A stretch of 64,000 nt of DNA from NCBI GenBank assembly GCA_026826555.1, contig JAKSZT010054457.1, positions 6,349,696 through 6,413,695 on the forward strand, read 5' to 3'. This DNA comes from Tolypeutes matacus (lineage: Eukaryota; Chordata; Mammalia; Cingulata; Chlamyphoridae). Under the pieces are notes generated by a model that was not told the origin of the DNA, did no database searches, and saw only the letters and a list, made by a program, of their open reading frames with translations. This document shows positions 1-11,182 of the stretch, piece by piece (position 1 is the first letter of the stretch; the number at the start of each line of letters is the position of its first letter). The translations under genes were made by a program, and so were the position numbers.

Positions 1-58
1 AGTTGACAAACATATTCTTTCTTTTTTTGGGATTCATAAATAATCTCAAACTGCCACA
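1..58 (-). mobile_element. Solo LTR fragment, MaLR-like, cut by window edge
   Basis: Read on the minus strand this starts TGTGGCAGTTTGAGATTATT and continues to the window edge. The start and the following ATGAAT-CCAAAAA stretch match the LTR at 7747-8264. It interrupts the 3' UTR homology of the YBX1 retrocopy at 59-1115, so it inserted after that retrocopy. The other end and the second target copy lie outside the window. Class III (ERVL/MaLR) assignment is by similarity to the two complete copies. Confidence 0.6.
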
Positions 59-1115
59 AGGTGTATTGAGAAAAACCAGGCTTTCTGAAGAGCATGTTTG
101 TCATTTCCAAAAGGAGATGTCTTTAGGTAAAATAACAAAAACTCCATGCTGCATAGATAATGCAGATAGTTCTAGTTATCTGGTCAACGTGCAGAAAGCA
201 AGAACTTAAGGTCTTCAACTGCAATTTTTTATTCATTTCTTATTTCTGGAATTTCATATTCATTTCTTCCTGTGGGATGACTAAACCAGAGGATGGAAAG
301 CTGGCAAAACGGCTGTTTTTGTCTCTTTGCCATCTTGTGGTTCAAGGTCTTCTGGGTGTGTATCTCAGTACTGACACTGAGGTGGCTGCTTTTCCTTATC
401 CTCTTCATTGCCTTACTCTCTAGTCTGTCTTTGGCAAGGAGGGCCCCTGCGGAACTGTGGTCTATAACACCGATACGTATTCTGTTTCACTGGTCTATCT
501 TGTTCTCCAGCACCCTTGTTGTCAGCACCTCCATCACTTATTCCACACAGGAGGCTTGGAATACTGGGGCCGATGCCCCTAGTGTCTCTGCATGTAGTAA
601 AGTGGGAACCAGGGCCTGTGCTCCTGGGCCTGGCTTTTGGGAGCATTTCCAGCTTCTTCTCTCTACTCTCATTTTTCTAGCAATTTTGCTGGTAATTGCA
701 AGGAGGACCCCATGACTTCCTCTAAAATGGTTATGGTCTGCAGCATATTTACTACCTGGCATGGGAACTCCACCAGGGCCTGTAACATTTGCTGCCTATG
801 CACTCCTTTGCCCTTCAACATCAAACTCCATAGTCTGTCTTTCTCCAACACTGTGAAGTGCTTGCTGGAGTCATTCTTCTTTATGGCAGTTTGGCATTCA
901 AATACATCTTCCTTGCTGCTATTCCTATTTATGAAACCATATTCATTTCTTACATTGAACCCTTTTACTGTTCACAAATCCTTCCATGGGATGGATGACT
1001 TTATTGTCCCTACAGGCAGGTGCAGCCCATATGAGGCTGCCCTGACGACTACCAAGCCACGCTGGGCATCTGTTGATGGCAGCAGAAGGGCAGCTCAGAG
1101 CTCTCTAGGGTATAC
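59..1115 (-). pseudogene. YBX1: Processed pseudogene of Y-box binding protein 1
   Basis: The minus strand follows YBX1 mRNA without introns, from the N-terminal coding region (about 1115) through the cold-shock domain region (about 750-1010) into the basic/acidic tail and the 3' UTR (about 59-290). The parent protein is a cold-shock-domain DNA/RNA-binding factor of transcription and mRNP packaging. Diagnostic pieces are a [11 protein letters not shown] stretch near 730-760 and, in another frame, a [19 protein letters not shown] stretch and a RRGPP motif near 430-530. The 3' UTR shows the GGTTTAGTCAT region near 270-285 and further matches down to 62. The copy is dead: the cold-shock region has in-frame stops, homology jumps between frames, and segments are missing in the C-terminal coding region and around the stop codon. 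No poly(A) tail is visible because an LTR replaces the 3' end at 58/59. YBX1 fits better than YBX3. Confidence 0.88.
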
Positions 1116-1684
1116 TCTCAGTTCTAAATGGTGTTCTTTTAATGTAATCTTTAAAAAGTATACTTGAGTTTCAGTGAAAAGTTTAGGTGGTCTTAAAGTA
1201 TGCAAGTTTATTATGGTTTCATGCATAATGATCTTTTTTCTTAGGTCCAAATTTTTATCAACATACTCTAAAAAATATTGTAAGATGTTTAACACAGTTT
1301 TTTTTTTTTTTTTTTTTTTTTTGAAGAAAATACCATTATTTGAGGATGAGTTCATGAGGAATAGCAAGACAAAGATTCTTTATATCTGTTTCCCTTAAGA
1401 TGTGATCATAAATGTATTTACAATAAAACAATACATAATGCCATGGATGGTACTTATAGAAAACAGGCCAGGTCATTATTCACAAAAGCGTCATATTTGG
1501 TTTTGCTGCCTTGCCTGAAATCCAAATATTTTTTGAGTTCTGCTTAAGTTGGCTTAAGGCTGCAAACATAAAGTAAAATGAAATGGATGTTTTTTTATTT
1601 ACCTCAAATTTCCATGTTTGTTTAGACATGATCCCCCAAAAAAACCATTATGGAGAAAAATAAAGATGACTGACAAATACAAAT
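1116..1684. other. Intergenic, 25-T run, nothing else recognised
   Basis: This stretch holds an uninterrupted run of 25 T at 1298-1322. Such a run could be the poly(A) tail of a minus-strand retroposon lying to its right, but I see no recognisable element there and no target duplication. The rest is AT-rich unique-looking sequence. Confidence 0.5.
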
Positions 1685-1885
1685 GAAATGGTGTTTAGTG
1701 CTTTCCATTAAATGTTTACCACATACTAGGCATTCTGGGAGGTTTTCACTGAATTCTCTCAATTTCAGGAGACAGTTATTATTATCCCCATTTTAGACAA
1801 GAACAAATTGAGACTCAAAATTTTGTGGCTGCCTTATCATAGTCCAATAGGAGATTTGGAATTTGAATCCAAAGTCTGATCTTTT
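1685..1885 (+). repeat. MIR SINE
   Basis: It shows the MIR order: a 'tttaccacatactaggcatt' region, then 'attattatccccatttta' and 'gaacaaattgagactcaaa', and a diverged 3' part ending in 'gaatttgaatccaaagtctg'. It is old and diverged, as expected of a pan-mammalian family. Confidence 0.75.
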
Positions 1886-1904
1886 TCTTCTCCCTTTAAA
1901 AAAA

Positions 1905-2395
1905 AAGTCACATTGTTTCACTCCTCTGTTCAAAAGCATCTGATGGATTCTCCTCTACTCAATACATCCAAAATCATTACTATGTCTTATCTGGTAGGTC
2001 CCAAGCTAACTCTTGCTTCATCTTTACCACTTACTTCTCCCTCACTCACTCATTTTCAGCAAACTCCTGCCTTTCAGCTTTTAGATTGCTGTTCTCTCAT
2101 CCTAGATTCTCTTCCCACAAATATCTGAATGGACACTTCCTTACTTATTTCATAGTTTTGCTCAAGTGTTATCTTTTCAGATAGGCCTTTACCCTCTTTT
2201 CCCTTGCCTTGTTTAGTATTTCCTCACATCACTCATTACCATCTGATATTACATATTAATTCACTTGTTTATTGTCTGTCTCCCCCTTTCTTTCTGCATA
2301 AACAGGACTTAGTTCAGTGCTAGGTCCTCTATGGTTAGAACAAAGCCTGTCATGTAATAGTCATTCCAATATTTTTGGGAGAACCTATGAATTAT
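1905..2395 (+). repeat. L2 LINE 3' end
   Basis: The order of motifs follows the L2 3' region: a CACT-CTGTTCAAAAGC start, a Pro/Ser/Leu-rich stretch, 'tcaagtgttatcttttcag', a 'ttgtctgtctccccc' block and 'gttcagtgctaggtcc'. The 71-codon frame in it is a relic of this repeat and not a gene. Confidence 0.75.
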
Positions 2396-2969
2396 TAACA
2401 TTTTATACATCAAGGGAAAACATGCTTTGGATGGATGGGTTCTGATAGTCCCAATTCAGAAAGATTCAAGGGAAATTTGTTGCCAACCACACCCTCAATT
2501 TATGGAGGGCTTTATAGAGTACACATTATTTTCATGGAGAAATTACAGGGTTCAGTTTCCTGATTTTAATACAATAATAGTAAGGGCAAGAGTAGGAGTG
2601 ATATCAGGAAAAATGTTTAATTTTATATAAAGCAGAATGTTTCCAAGGAGAAAACAGTGAGAAAATTTATCTGAGTTGAGTAGAAAGAAAAAGAAATATA
2701 AAGGAGGAGACCAGAAATATGGGATTATTTTGAGCAGCCTATGATAGTTGACCAGAAGAGGGAGAGGATTTTCAACATGACCTAAAGTGCTATAAACATC
2801 TACAGATGGCCAGAGAACGTTAGGTGAGGAAATGACCTGGCAATGTGCTAAGAATTTCCTGGAAAGGATCAACTTTAGATCACAGTTCTGGGAAGTAGAG
2901 TCTGACAGGCCATGGATTTGAAGTGATATGGGGAGAGAGTGAGTAAAAAGAAAACAAAATTTGCTTAGA
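2396..2969. other. Unique-looking AT-rich sequence
   Basis: I recognise no repeat, RNA gene or coding region here. Confidence 0.4.
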
Positions 2970-3170
2970 TCCTACTACTAGTCACTCTTTTCAACCTTGC
3001 ACACATTATGTCTTTAAATTATTACAGACACCCATCAAATGATATTATTTGATATCATTGTTTAACTTTTATAAATAAGGAAATTGAGGTTCAAAAAATT
3101 AAGGAACTTGCTCAAATTATTAACGTGCTTAGTTAATAAGGTTCAGGCTTTCTGTTCACCTCCCTCCCAC
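2970..3170 (+). repeat. MIR SINE, diverged
   Basis: The central MIR landmarks are present: 'aaataaggaaattgaggttc', then 'aaggaacttgctcaaatta' and a following 'gttaataaggttcaggct'. The 5' third is weak. Confidence 0.65.
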
Positions 3171-3188
3171 ATCTAATTACTCTTTCTT

Positions 3189-3238
3189 ACACACACACAC
3201 TCTCTCTCTTATTCATTTTTTTTTTTTGGGGGGGGGGG
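3189..3238. repeat. (AC)n-(TC)n followed by T12 and G11 homopolymers
   Basis: (AC)6 at 3189-3200 passes into a TC run to 3210. A run of 12 T at 3216-3227 is then directly joined to 11 G at 3228-3238. Confidence 0.9.
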
Positions 3239-3239
3239 T

Positions 3240-4559
3240 GGTTAGATAATTAAGATTTAATACAGTTACATAGGCTGAAAGAAGACGATTTGTAAAGTAG
3301 TGTAACCAAGAAAAAGCACAAATGTTCCAGTAGTGTTTAGCTTTTACTTTTATTGAAGTATTTGGTGTATTATTCCTTTTGTAATACTTAATTGTTCTTA
3401 TGTCTTCTCCTCTACTAGGCTGTTTATTGAGGCCTGGCAATGTTTTTTACCCATCACATATCACTTAGCACATTGCTTTATACACAGTTAAAAGTCCTCA
3501 AATTTAACTCAAGTTATACTCAAATTATTTTCTGTTAAAAAATAGAGTTAAAATTATATAAACAAGATAATATATGGCTGTATCTTGGAAATTGTCACGA
3601 TTACTGTAAAGGAGGTTAGTCTTGGTCATGAGATTTAGAATACCTAAAATAGACTTGAACTGAAAATATATATCCTCTCTTAACATATAGATAAGGTAAG
3701 TAATTTTGAGAGTGCAAAACAATTCATGCCTATTTTCCTACTCTCAATGTAGAATGCCTTTGTGCTTTCTTTACAAATTCTTTCAAACTCCTTTGCTTTT
3801 TAATTCAACTCCTTTGCAAAGGAAATAATTTGTAATTCATATTTAAGGAGAAGAGTCATAGACTTTCAATCCAAGTGATTCAAGTCAGAAAGCGTTTTAT
3901 GATTATCTGCATCTGGGTCAAGGCACTGTCTTGCCACAAGCTTTGGTCAATGAATCACGTTTGTAAGTTGCATGCTAATCTCCATGATGAAAAGTTTGTG
4001 CCTTCCCTGAAGATAAATGGGTGTTTCAAAGGTAGCTTTGCAGTTGGAGAATATAAACTCCACAAAAAGATATTTTCTTTTGCTAATGGTGGACCATTTC
4101 ACTTTTTTTTTTTTTTGGTGATGAATGGGCTGTATTTAAAAATAGTGTGAAATTACATTTATTTTTTTTTCTCAGATATCTGCCTCACAACATTTTAAAG
4201 TCTTCTGTGGCTTTTATGGATGTTTCTGGGTTATAATTCAGGGCTTCTAAAACGATGTTTCACATACTCATTGTAGAACAACTATATGTGAAATCATCAA
4301 TTAATTAATTAAGAAATAAATTTCCTAATATTAAATACCACAGTGATCATCATTGAAAAATCAAGAACTTGGGATCATCAGATGAGCCAGAAGATTTATT
4401 AGGGAAGTATCTGTTTGTTTGCTTTGGCAGCTTTGTATTTTCATTTTCTGAAAAATTTTCAGGTGTATGGAGATATCAGGTAAAGAAGTAAGCCTATGCA
4501 AACAAGTGATGATTACTTTTACTTACAGTTTTCCTCCTTCCTATTTTATATTGTTTTTA
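3240..4559. other. Unique-looking AT-rich sequence
   Basis: Short T runs occur near 4101-4116 and 4161-4170. I see no repeat family or coding region that I can support. Confidence 0.4.
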
Positions 4560-5375
4560 TGTCAGCTTTGTTAAGGCATGATTTACATGCAATAAAATTC
4601 ACCAATTTTAAATGTATGAGTTGATGAGTTTTGATAAATGTATACAGTTGGGTTAGCATGACCACAATCATGACTCTGAATATTTCCAGCATCCCATATA
4701 GTTCCCTGGCATCTCTTTCCAGTCAACCATCTCCCTCAACCTAATGACATTGGCAACCACCAGACTGCTTTCTATCACCATAGTTTTGCATTTTCTAGAC
4801 TATCCATATCAGTGGAATTAAGAAATATGTACTCTTTTGTATCTGGCTTCTTTCACTTAGCATAATGCTTTTGAGATTCACCTATGTTGCTGCATTTATC
4901 TGTAGTTCACTCCATTTTATTGGTTAACAGGATACCACTGTATGGATAGATGAGGATTTGTTTAGCTATTTAACAGCTGATGGAAATTGTGGTTGCTTTA
5001 CAATTTAGGCATTATAAATAAAGCCCTTATAAATATTTGCATAGGTATTTTATGTGAACGCATATTTTTATTTTACTTGGGTAATTACCTAGGAGTGGGA
5101 CGTCCGTGTTACATGGTTACTATATGTTTGACTTCATAAGAAACTGCCAAACCATTGTTTCACATGCTCACCAATGTTTGGTATTATCAGTCTTTTTTCA
5201 TTTTAGTCATTGTAGTAGGTGTGAAGTGGTATCTTATTGTACTTTTGATTCGAACTCCCCTAATAAAAAATGATGTTGAGCATCTTTTTATGTGCTTATT
5301 TACCATCTATAGTTCTTCTTTGGTGAAGTGACTGCTCAGTCTTTTGCCCATTTTGGGAAGTGGTTTGTCTTCTTA
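4560..5375 (-). mobile_element. Old L1 (L1M type), 3' region, antisense
   Basis: The plus strand carries the antisense of a classic L1 3' part in order: 'aataaaattcacc', 'gttttgataaatgtataca', 'ggcaaccaccagactgctttc', 'tctggcttctttcacttagc', 'cctaggagtgggacg', 'aagaaactgccaaacc' and 'tttggtgaagtgactg'. It is diverged, with short deletions, which suggests an old L1M copy. Confidence 0.85.
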
Positions 5376-5885
5376 TATCACTTATTTTAAAGTGTACAGT
5401 GAAGCAGAGAAAACTACATGAGTGTAGTCTGGGAAGATTGACTTTTACATGTCTGCTGCTCCTTCAGGTCTGCGACCAGGGCAGTGTCATCTGGTCAATG
5501 AGCTCCCACGGCCTAGGATTAAACCCTTTAGTACAATTATGAGAATCAGAGTCTCGAACAGATAAAATAATAGATCCCTTCATATGGCTCTTTAAATACA
5601 CATCTAATCTCTTTAAATCTAAAACTATCTCTAAGGAACCTCAGGAATCCAGAAATGGTATATTTTCCCTTATTTATTTATTTATTTTAGCGTGTGCTTG
5701 TCACATGTGGCAGTGAGGAGTGGTTTTCAATACAAAATGCTCTTAGTTTACTGATACTACTTCAGTGACTCATAAGTCTGTTGCTTGTAGTTTTCTACAC
5801 CTCAGATTGGTGTAACTTATAAATATCTTTATGGTTTCTTATAAATAAAGCCACAAGTTATCCACTGCTCAGAAGCAAGGACAGG
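5376..5885. other. Unique-looking sequence with a short (TTTA)n tract
   Basis: A TTTA microsatellite lies at about 5669-5688. Nothing else is recognised up to the LTR at 5891. Confidence 0.4.
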
Positions 5886-5890
5886 GCAAT

Positions 5891-6538
5891 TGTGACAGTT
5901 TGAATTTGGTGTCTCCCAAAAGGATATTATGATTTTTACCCAATCCATTCCTATGGGTGTGAGATTCTTTGATTGCATTAGATTCTGTTAAGGGACCTTG
6001 ATTAGATCATTTGATTAGATCCGTTTTGATTGGACTACCTCAGTGAGGTGTGACACAGGCTGGTGTCTTCCCTCTTGCTGGGTCCTATATAAACAGAAAC
6101 ACAGAGAGAAAGAGGATTCAGAAAAAAGAAGCTGCCATTTTGATTCTGTCATGTGAGAGAAAGCAGAAAATAGAGAGAGAGAGGTCTCCAGGTTTGCCTA
6201 CAGCTGAGCTCACAGAGAGAAGCTCCAAGAGGCTGAAAGAGTTCCCAGAGTCTGGAATCAACTGAGCACAGAGATCTGGAAAGATGCCCTCAAAGGGCTG
6301 GGCCCACAGAGCAACTCAAGGCTGAGGAGACAAATCTTGCCACATGCCTGATTGCCACCTGGCAGGACACCCGGATCACTAGTAGCTAACTTTGGTGAGA
6401 AAGCATCTCTGCTGATGCCTTGATTTGGACATTTCAAGGCCTCAGAACTGTAAGATTTTTCCCCTAATAAAATTCTCATTATAAAAGCCAACCCATTGCT
6501 GGTACTTTGCATTGGCAGCCCTGTGGCAAACTAAGACA
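5891..6538 (+). mobile_element. Solo LTR, MaLR-like (ERVL class), 648 bp
   Basis: It begins TGTGACAGTTTG and ends CAAACTAAGACA, the TG...CA ends of an LTR. The flanks are gcaat (5886-5890) and gcaac (6539-6543), a 5-bp target duplication with one difference. Five bases is the usual length for class III ERVL/MaLR elements. A TATA-like box (tatataaa, 6086-6093) and a polyadenylation signal AATAAA (6466-6471) sit where U3 and R should. The last 75 bases resemble those of the LTR at 7747-8264, but the middle does not. No viral coding region is attached, so it is a solo LTR. Confidence 0.8.
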
Positions 6539-6844
6539 GCAACCAAAAACATACTGGTATATTACAAATGTGATGCAATAAACTTTGACTACTTTGTTAA
6601 CTGTTAAACCTAAGAGCCTAGACAGTACATGACACATGTAAAATGCTCAAATATTTATTAAATGAATATTGAAAGGAGAAAAAATGGTGTAATATCAAGA
6701 ATACAGAAATTAAAGATTCTGAGTGTTAATCCTCTTTCAAACACTTCTGCATCATGCAAAAGCCACTTGATACTTATCAATCTGTCCCATTATTTGTAAA
6801 TATTTTATTTATAATGCACTGACACATTCTTAAGGCCTTAGAGG

Positions 6845-7090
6845 GAATTAAAGTCATAGCATAATTGAAAGAATTTGAACTTGAGAGCCAGATACATCTG
6901 GATCTAAATTCAGGGAGTTACACGCACTATAAAAGTAATGCCTCAAGTCTTAGTGCTGTCTTTTGTAAAATGAGCATGATACTGAATTATTGAGTGGAAT
7001 AATGTACAAAAAAATCACTGAGACAAATTCTTGGCACATTGTTGATATGGAATGTTTCTAGTAAAAGTAGTTATAATACTGATGACAACC
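6845..7090 (+). repeat. MIR SINE
   Basis: It starts with 'gagagccagatacatctgg', has the 'gcctcaagtc...ttgtaaaatgagcatg' core and ends with 'aaattcttggcacattg'. These are the MIR landmarks in order, well diverged. Confidence 0.7.
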
Positions 7091-7741
7091 TTTTGCAGAT
7101 TCTATAGAGATCTTCAGATAATCCTCAAATTATGAGTTGGTTGTGTTCCAGGTGTTTGTAACTAAGAATACTTCTCTTCTCCCCTAAGAGTATCTTGTAA
7201 ATTAATAGTAAGTTTACATATTGGCATACACTAGTAAATTTAACCCATAATGGAACTAGAAGTCTGTATAAAGTCTAAAATATTATAAAGTCACTGTCTT
7301 TTTTAAATTTGAAATTATTCTAGGAACTAATTTTATCAGTCATATAATCTTTATTCTCTTGATAAAATTTGGAGTTCGTATTGGACCATAAATAATGTTT
7401 CTGCTGCAATGCTTACCTGAAACTTATATGTAGCTTTTAAGGAGATTACTCAAAGAGAGGGGTACTGCTGAAAGGGGAAAGTGATGGCACAACCCTCAGT
7501 GCAAGAGGCTGACCCAGACATTTCTGTCCTTCAAGATACAGAGTCTCTTTCTCTTACTCTCCTACCCTTAGGGGTTGGGAGGCAAAAATAGGTAGGAAGA
7601 TAGAGTGTGGTTGACTTCTAGGTTTTTTACCTGAACAGTGTTACTTTCCCATTATTTTGATAACCATCTCCTTTTCCTAAAGGAAACACATTTCATTTGT
7701 ATTTTAGTTGAGTTGACACCATGCTTCCATCCCTAACATGG
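7091..7741. other. Unique-looking sequence
   Basis: I recognise no element here. The last 20-30 bases may belong to an old repeat that continues beyond the LTR at 7747-8264. Confidence 0.35.
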
Positions 7742-7746
7742 GGGCC

Positions 7747-8264
7747 TGTATTAGTCAGCCAAAGGGGTGCTAATGTGAAATACCAAAAACGGGGTTGGTC
7801 TTTATAAAGGGTATTTATTTGGGGTAGAAGTCCACAGATACCAGGCCATAAAGCGTTAAGTTTCTTTTCTTACCACAGTCCCTTGCCACGTGTTAGAGCA
7901 AGACAGCTGCCGGCGTTTGCCAGGGTTCAGGCTTCTGGGGTTCCTCTCTTCCCGGGGCTGCATTTCTCTCCGGGCTTTGCTCCTGTTTCCTCCACAAGGT
8001 CAGCTGTAGATTATCAGGCGAACGGCTTGCTTCTCTTCTCCTGGAGCCTTCTTTCCAACATCAAAACTGCTTCTCAAAAGACTGTTTCTCAAAACACTGC
8101 TTCAACTCTGTTCTTTGCCTTGCCTTTTATATTCGATTCCCCACCCACCAAGGGGTGGGGCTCAACGCCCTAATCATAACCTAATCATGCCCAGATTAAC
8201 AGATCAGTTTACAAGCATGATCCAATTATATTTTTGGAATTCATAATTATATCAAACTGCCACA
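7747..8264 (-). mobile_element. Solo LTR, MaLR-like (ERVL class), 518 bp
   Basis: Read on the minus strand it starts TGTGGCAGTTTG and ends GGCTGACTAATACA. It is flanked by a perfect 5-bp duplication gggcc (7742-7746 and 8265-8269). In the sense direction a TATA-like box lies at 8125-8132 and AATAAA at 7814-7819. The body is richer in GC and CpG than its surroundings, consistent with a younger age. The 5' end matches the fragment at 1-58, and the 3' end resembles the LTR at 5891-6538. A 96-codon frame across it is incidental. Confidence 0.85.
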
Positions 8265-8640
8265 GGGCCCAAAACCCCAGCTTGGCCAGTCAGAATTTCC
8301 CACTTATCCACCACACAGATTGTTTCAGGGATGGGCATATAGCCTAAGCAGCACAAAACAGTGATCCACGCATGTACTTTGTGCTACCTGTCTTCAAAAA
8401 TATGTTCTCTTTCCATTGGGTTGGCTGGCTGATCTGATGTAAGTTTTCATCTACCAGCATATGAAGTAAGTCTACTGAAAGATGTAAAGAGACATGGACT
8501 CACCCATGCCTGTACTTCTTAGTAATATGAGTAAATAAAATCTCCTTCTCCTTGTTTTTTTCCCTCAGTTTTTATGTCTTAGGCTAACTTGAGCAGTATT
8601 TCAGTCACTTGGCATCACAAAATGACATAAGAAGTTAGAG
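8265..8640 (+). repeat. Possible old LTR relic flanking the solo LTR
   Basis: It reads 'cagcttggccagtcagaat', then 'cagattgtttcagggatggg', later 'tgagtaaataaaatctcc'. The CCAGTCAGA / TTCAGGGATGGGC pair is typical of old mammalian LTRs, and a polyadenylation-like AATAAA follows. I cannot name the family. Confidence 0.35.
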
Positions 8641-9985
8641 GGTTCCATCAAAAACATGCCATTTAAGTTAAGATGTAGGGGAGCCATGGAAAAGCTTTAT
8701 CTGAGCTGAGAAATTTTCAATCTTATACTTTTCAGCAAAGTGTGTGTTAAATTATTGCCTTTTTCATTTATAGTTAAGAATATGTAGCTAGTTTGGGGAA
8801 ATTAGAAGAAAAAATCATATTTCAGAGTGACTTGGCTATTTCTTAGTTTTCCAAAAATATTAGACAAAATGGACAAAGTTAACTTGCCTGAAAATGAGGG
8901 AAATTATTTCTGCTGTGGCCTGTAGTCTATGATGATTGTCAGTCAAAAAAAAAAAAAAAAAAAAAAAAATCACAGGCCTCATTGGATTTAAGGTGCTAAT
9001 TTATTTGCCCCAAACTAAATTCATTATGAGCAAGGGAGGGAGATAGGAAATAGAGTGAAGGATCTCAGAGGATGTAGAAAAGCTATGGAACTGAAAGGAA
9101 ATTTCTGTTTTCTAAGCTTTCCCATAATGTCTCTGTCAATTATTCCCTACCTGACAAAAATAAAAATTATTGCTAATACACAGATCCATCCCGTGGGTGA
9201 AACCTCTGAGTGAGAAGCAAGTTAATATTGCATAATTAACAGAGCACTTTGTTTAGCTGGCATCGACTATAGTGAAAGCAGCGAAGCTGAGGGTTAACAG
9301 GTTGGGAAGAGCATCAAGTATATTGCTAAGCAGTGGGGACACCCAGATCTGGGTATTGACAAAGACCATGCTTGGAAAATGTGTCTGAATTTATTGACTA
9401 GCCCATGGAGTGAACAAAATTGAAAGCAGCCAGTAACCTACAGATATTATTTTTGACTAAAGCCTAGCAAAATAAGGGCCCATGTCTGCTTAATACTTAG
9501 GGCATATGTCAGAAGTTCCAACCCACATCTTCAGAAAGTGGAATGTACAGTCCAAGAAAGAAACTCTCCTAATGCCATAATCATATGTGGTGATGGCAAT
9601 AGTCAAGAAAGATGTTCCTGGAATGCCACAGCGGGAGACCTTGTTAACTCTCAAATGGGATATGCTACATTTTGTTTCCCCTTTTTTTGTTTTCTAAAGT
9701 ACAATTAAAAAAAAATTAAGTTTCTCCTTTTAAATATTCTACCACTATATGTTGGATGTCTTGCTACCCTATTTTGGATATCAGTTAACCATAGGTTCTC
9801 TATTCAGGCGGGTCATTTTCAGACTTGAAGAAGAAAGGTGCTTGCTCCAATTTTCTGAACTTAAAGGTGAAGATAGAAAGGAGATAAGAATTTACTTTGG
9901 CAAATGGGGGATTGTGGCTTTGATTTTACATGTAATAATTGGCTTTATGTTAATGTGACATTTAAGAAAATCATGTTTGTAAAAA
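8641..9985. other. Unique-looking sequence with a 25-A run
   Basis: An uninterrupted A25 run lies at 8945-8969. The sequence to its left shows no clear retroposon body and no duplicated flank was found. The 69-codon frame at 9749-9958 has no recognisable domain. Confidence 0.4.
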
Positions 9986-9989
9986 GTAT

Positions 9990-10330
9990 GCAAGATATAG
10001 GGCAGCCAGGGAGTGGATTGTTGTTTCTGCTTTCCAAGTACACCTTCCTCCATCTGTTAACAGGATCCTCTTTCCTGTGAGGAAATCATTCTATACCATT
10101 TTGGCTGGACAGTCCACATGGTCCTATGATGATATGTGTATAATCTAGGCCTGACCAGTCAGAGTACAGACCTCGCCCCTCCCTGGCCCTGCTGCTTGTT
10201 TGAGAAAAGGGTTTGTGATTGAATCAGGCTAAATCACAGTCCTCAGAAAATTTCTACCAGATCTACTTGGAAAGATACCCTTTTACTAGCAGGATAAATA
10301 TGCTGGTAGGATATGAATACTGATTGTTGT
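9990..10330 (+). repeat. Possible old LTR relic, host of the L1 insertion
   Basis: A 'ggctggacagtccacatggt', 'ggcctgaccagtcagagtac' pattern resembles the old LTR-like sequence at 8265-8640. The L1 at 10350-10865 interrupts it. Family not identified. Confidence 0.3.
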
Positions 10331-10349
10331 AAGACATAAGGAAAGGCCA

Positions 10350-10865
10350 CTATCCCTAAATCCTCAAGATTGAGGAATGAACAAACATAATGGGGGAATA
10401 CAACCATGGACGGAAGTAGACTTACTGTTGTAATTATGGAAGGAAGAACTTGTAACATTGATATAAAGAAATTGGTCCCCAGAGATTCTGAAGGGAAGGA
10501 GAGGGAAAAATAGGTGGAACACAGGGCATTTTTAGGGCATTGGAATTGTTCTGCATGATATTGCAATGACAGATAGATGCCATTAAACATTTTGTTGAAA
10601 GCTATAAAATTGTATGATGCAAAATTTAAAGGATAATGTAAACTATAGACCTTGGTTAGGTTAGTAGCAATGCTTCAGTATCTGTGTATCAATTGTAATA
10701 AATGTACCATACTCATGTAAGATGTTATTAATAGGGGAAAATGTGAGAGGGGATAGGATGGGGTATATGGGAATCCCCTATATTTTTATGTAACTTTTCT
10801 GTAATCTAAAACTTCTTTAAAAATAAAGTTTTTTTTTTTTTTTTTTAAAAAAAAAGGAAAATAAA
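10350..10865 (+). mobile_element. 5'-truncated L1, 3' UTR only, 19-bp TSD
   Basis: The element is flanked by a perfect 19-base duplication, aagacataaggaaaggcca, at 10331-10349 and 10866-10884, and ends in an A/T-rich tail. The body is a lineage-type L1 3' UTR shared with the copies at 39308-39612, 55702-56293 and 57390-57565. Shared landmarks are 'gggcatttttagggc', 'ggaattgttctgca', 'gatgttattaataggggaaa', 'ggtatatgggaatccc' and 'taaaacttcttt...aataaag'. It is a dead-on-arrival insertion with no coding part. Confidence 0.92.
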
Positions 10866-10977
10866 AAGACATAAGGAAAGGCCAATTTTAAAGAAGAGAG
10901 AAAACGTCTTGACCTAGATTCTATCAGGCTTGGAGCCCCATCATAGGGAGAGTGAACCTTTAGTAAGAGTCATTTGG

Positions 10978-11174
10978 AGCGGGGGTGGTTCAAGTCATTG
11001 GGTACCTCTCTCCCACATGGGAGGTCCCTGGTTCAGTTCCCAGTGCCTCCTAAAAAAAGAAGATGAGCACACAATGAATAGACACAGACAGCAGACAGCA
11101 AGCACAAAACAATGGGGGTGGGGGGGGATAAATAAATAAATAAATAAATAAAATCTTAAGGGAAAAAAAAAGGT
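10978..11174 (+). mobile_element. DAS-SINE, monomeric
   Basis: A tRNA-like head ('gtggttcaagtcattgggt', 'cccacatgggaggtccctgg', 'ttcagttcccagtgcctcc') is followed by a 'gacacagacagcagacagca' body. The tail is (AAAT)n. The flanks are tcatttgg at 10970-10977 and 11175-11182, an 8-bp target duplication. Confidence 0.88.
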
Positions 11175-11182
11175 TCATTTGG

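Noticed and set aside
293..1167. Plus-strand frames of 140 and 176 codons, the longer one Cys/Ser-rich
   Set aside because: They run antisense through the decayed YBX1 retrocopy. Their composition reflects the opposite strand of its coding sequence.
8945..8969. A25 run as proof of a processed pseudogene
   Set aside because: No body, polyadenylation signal or duplicated flank could be found next to it.
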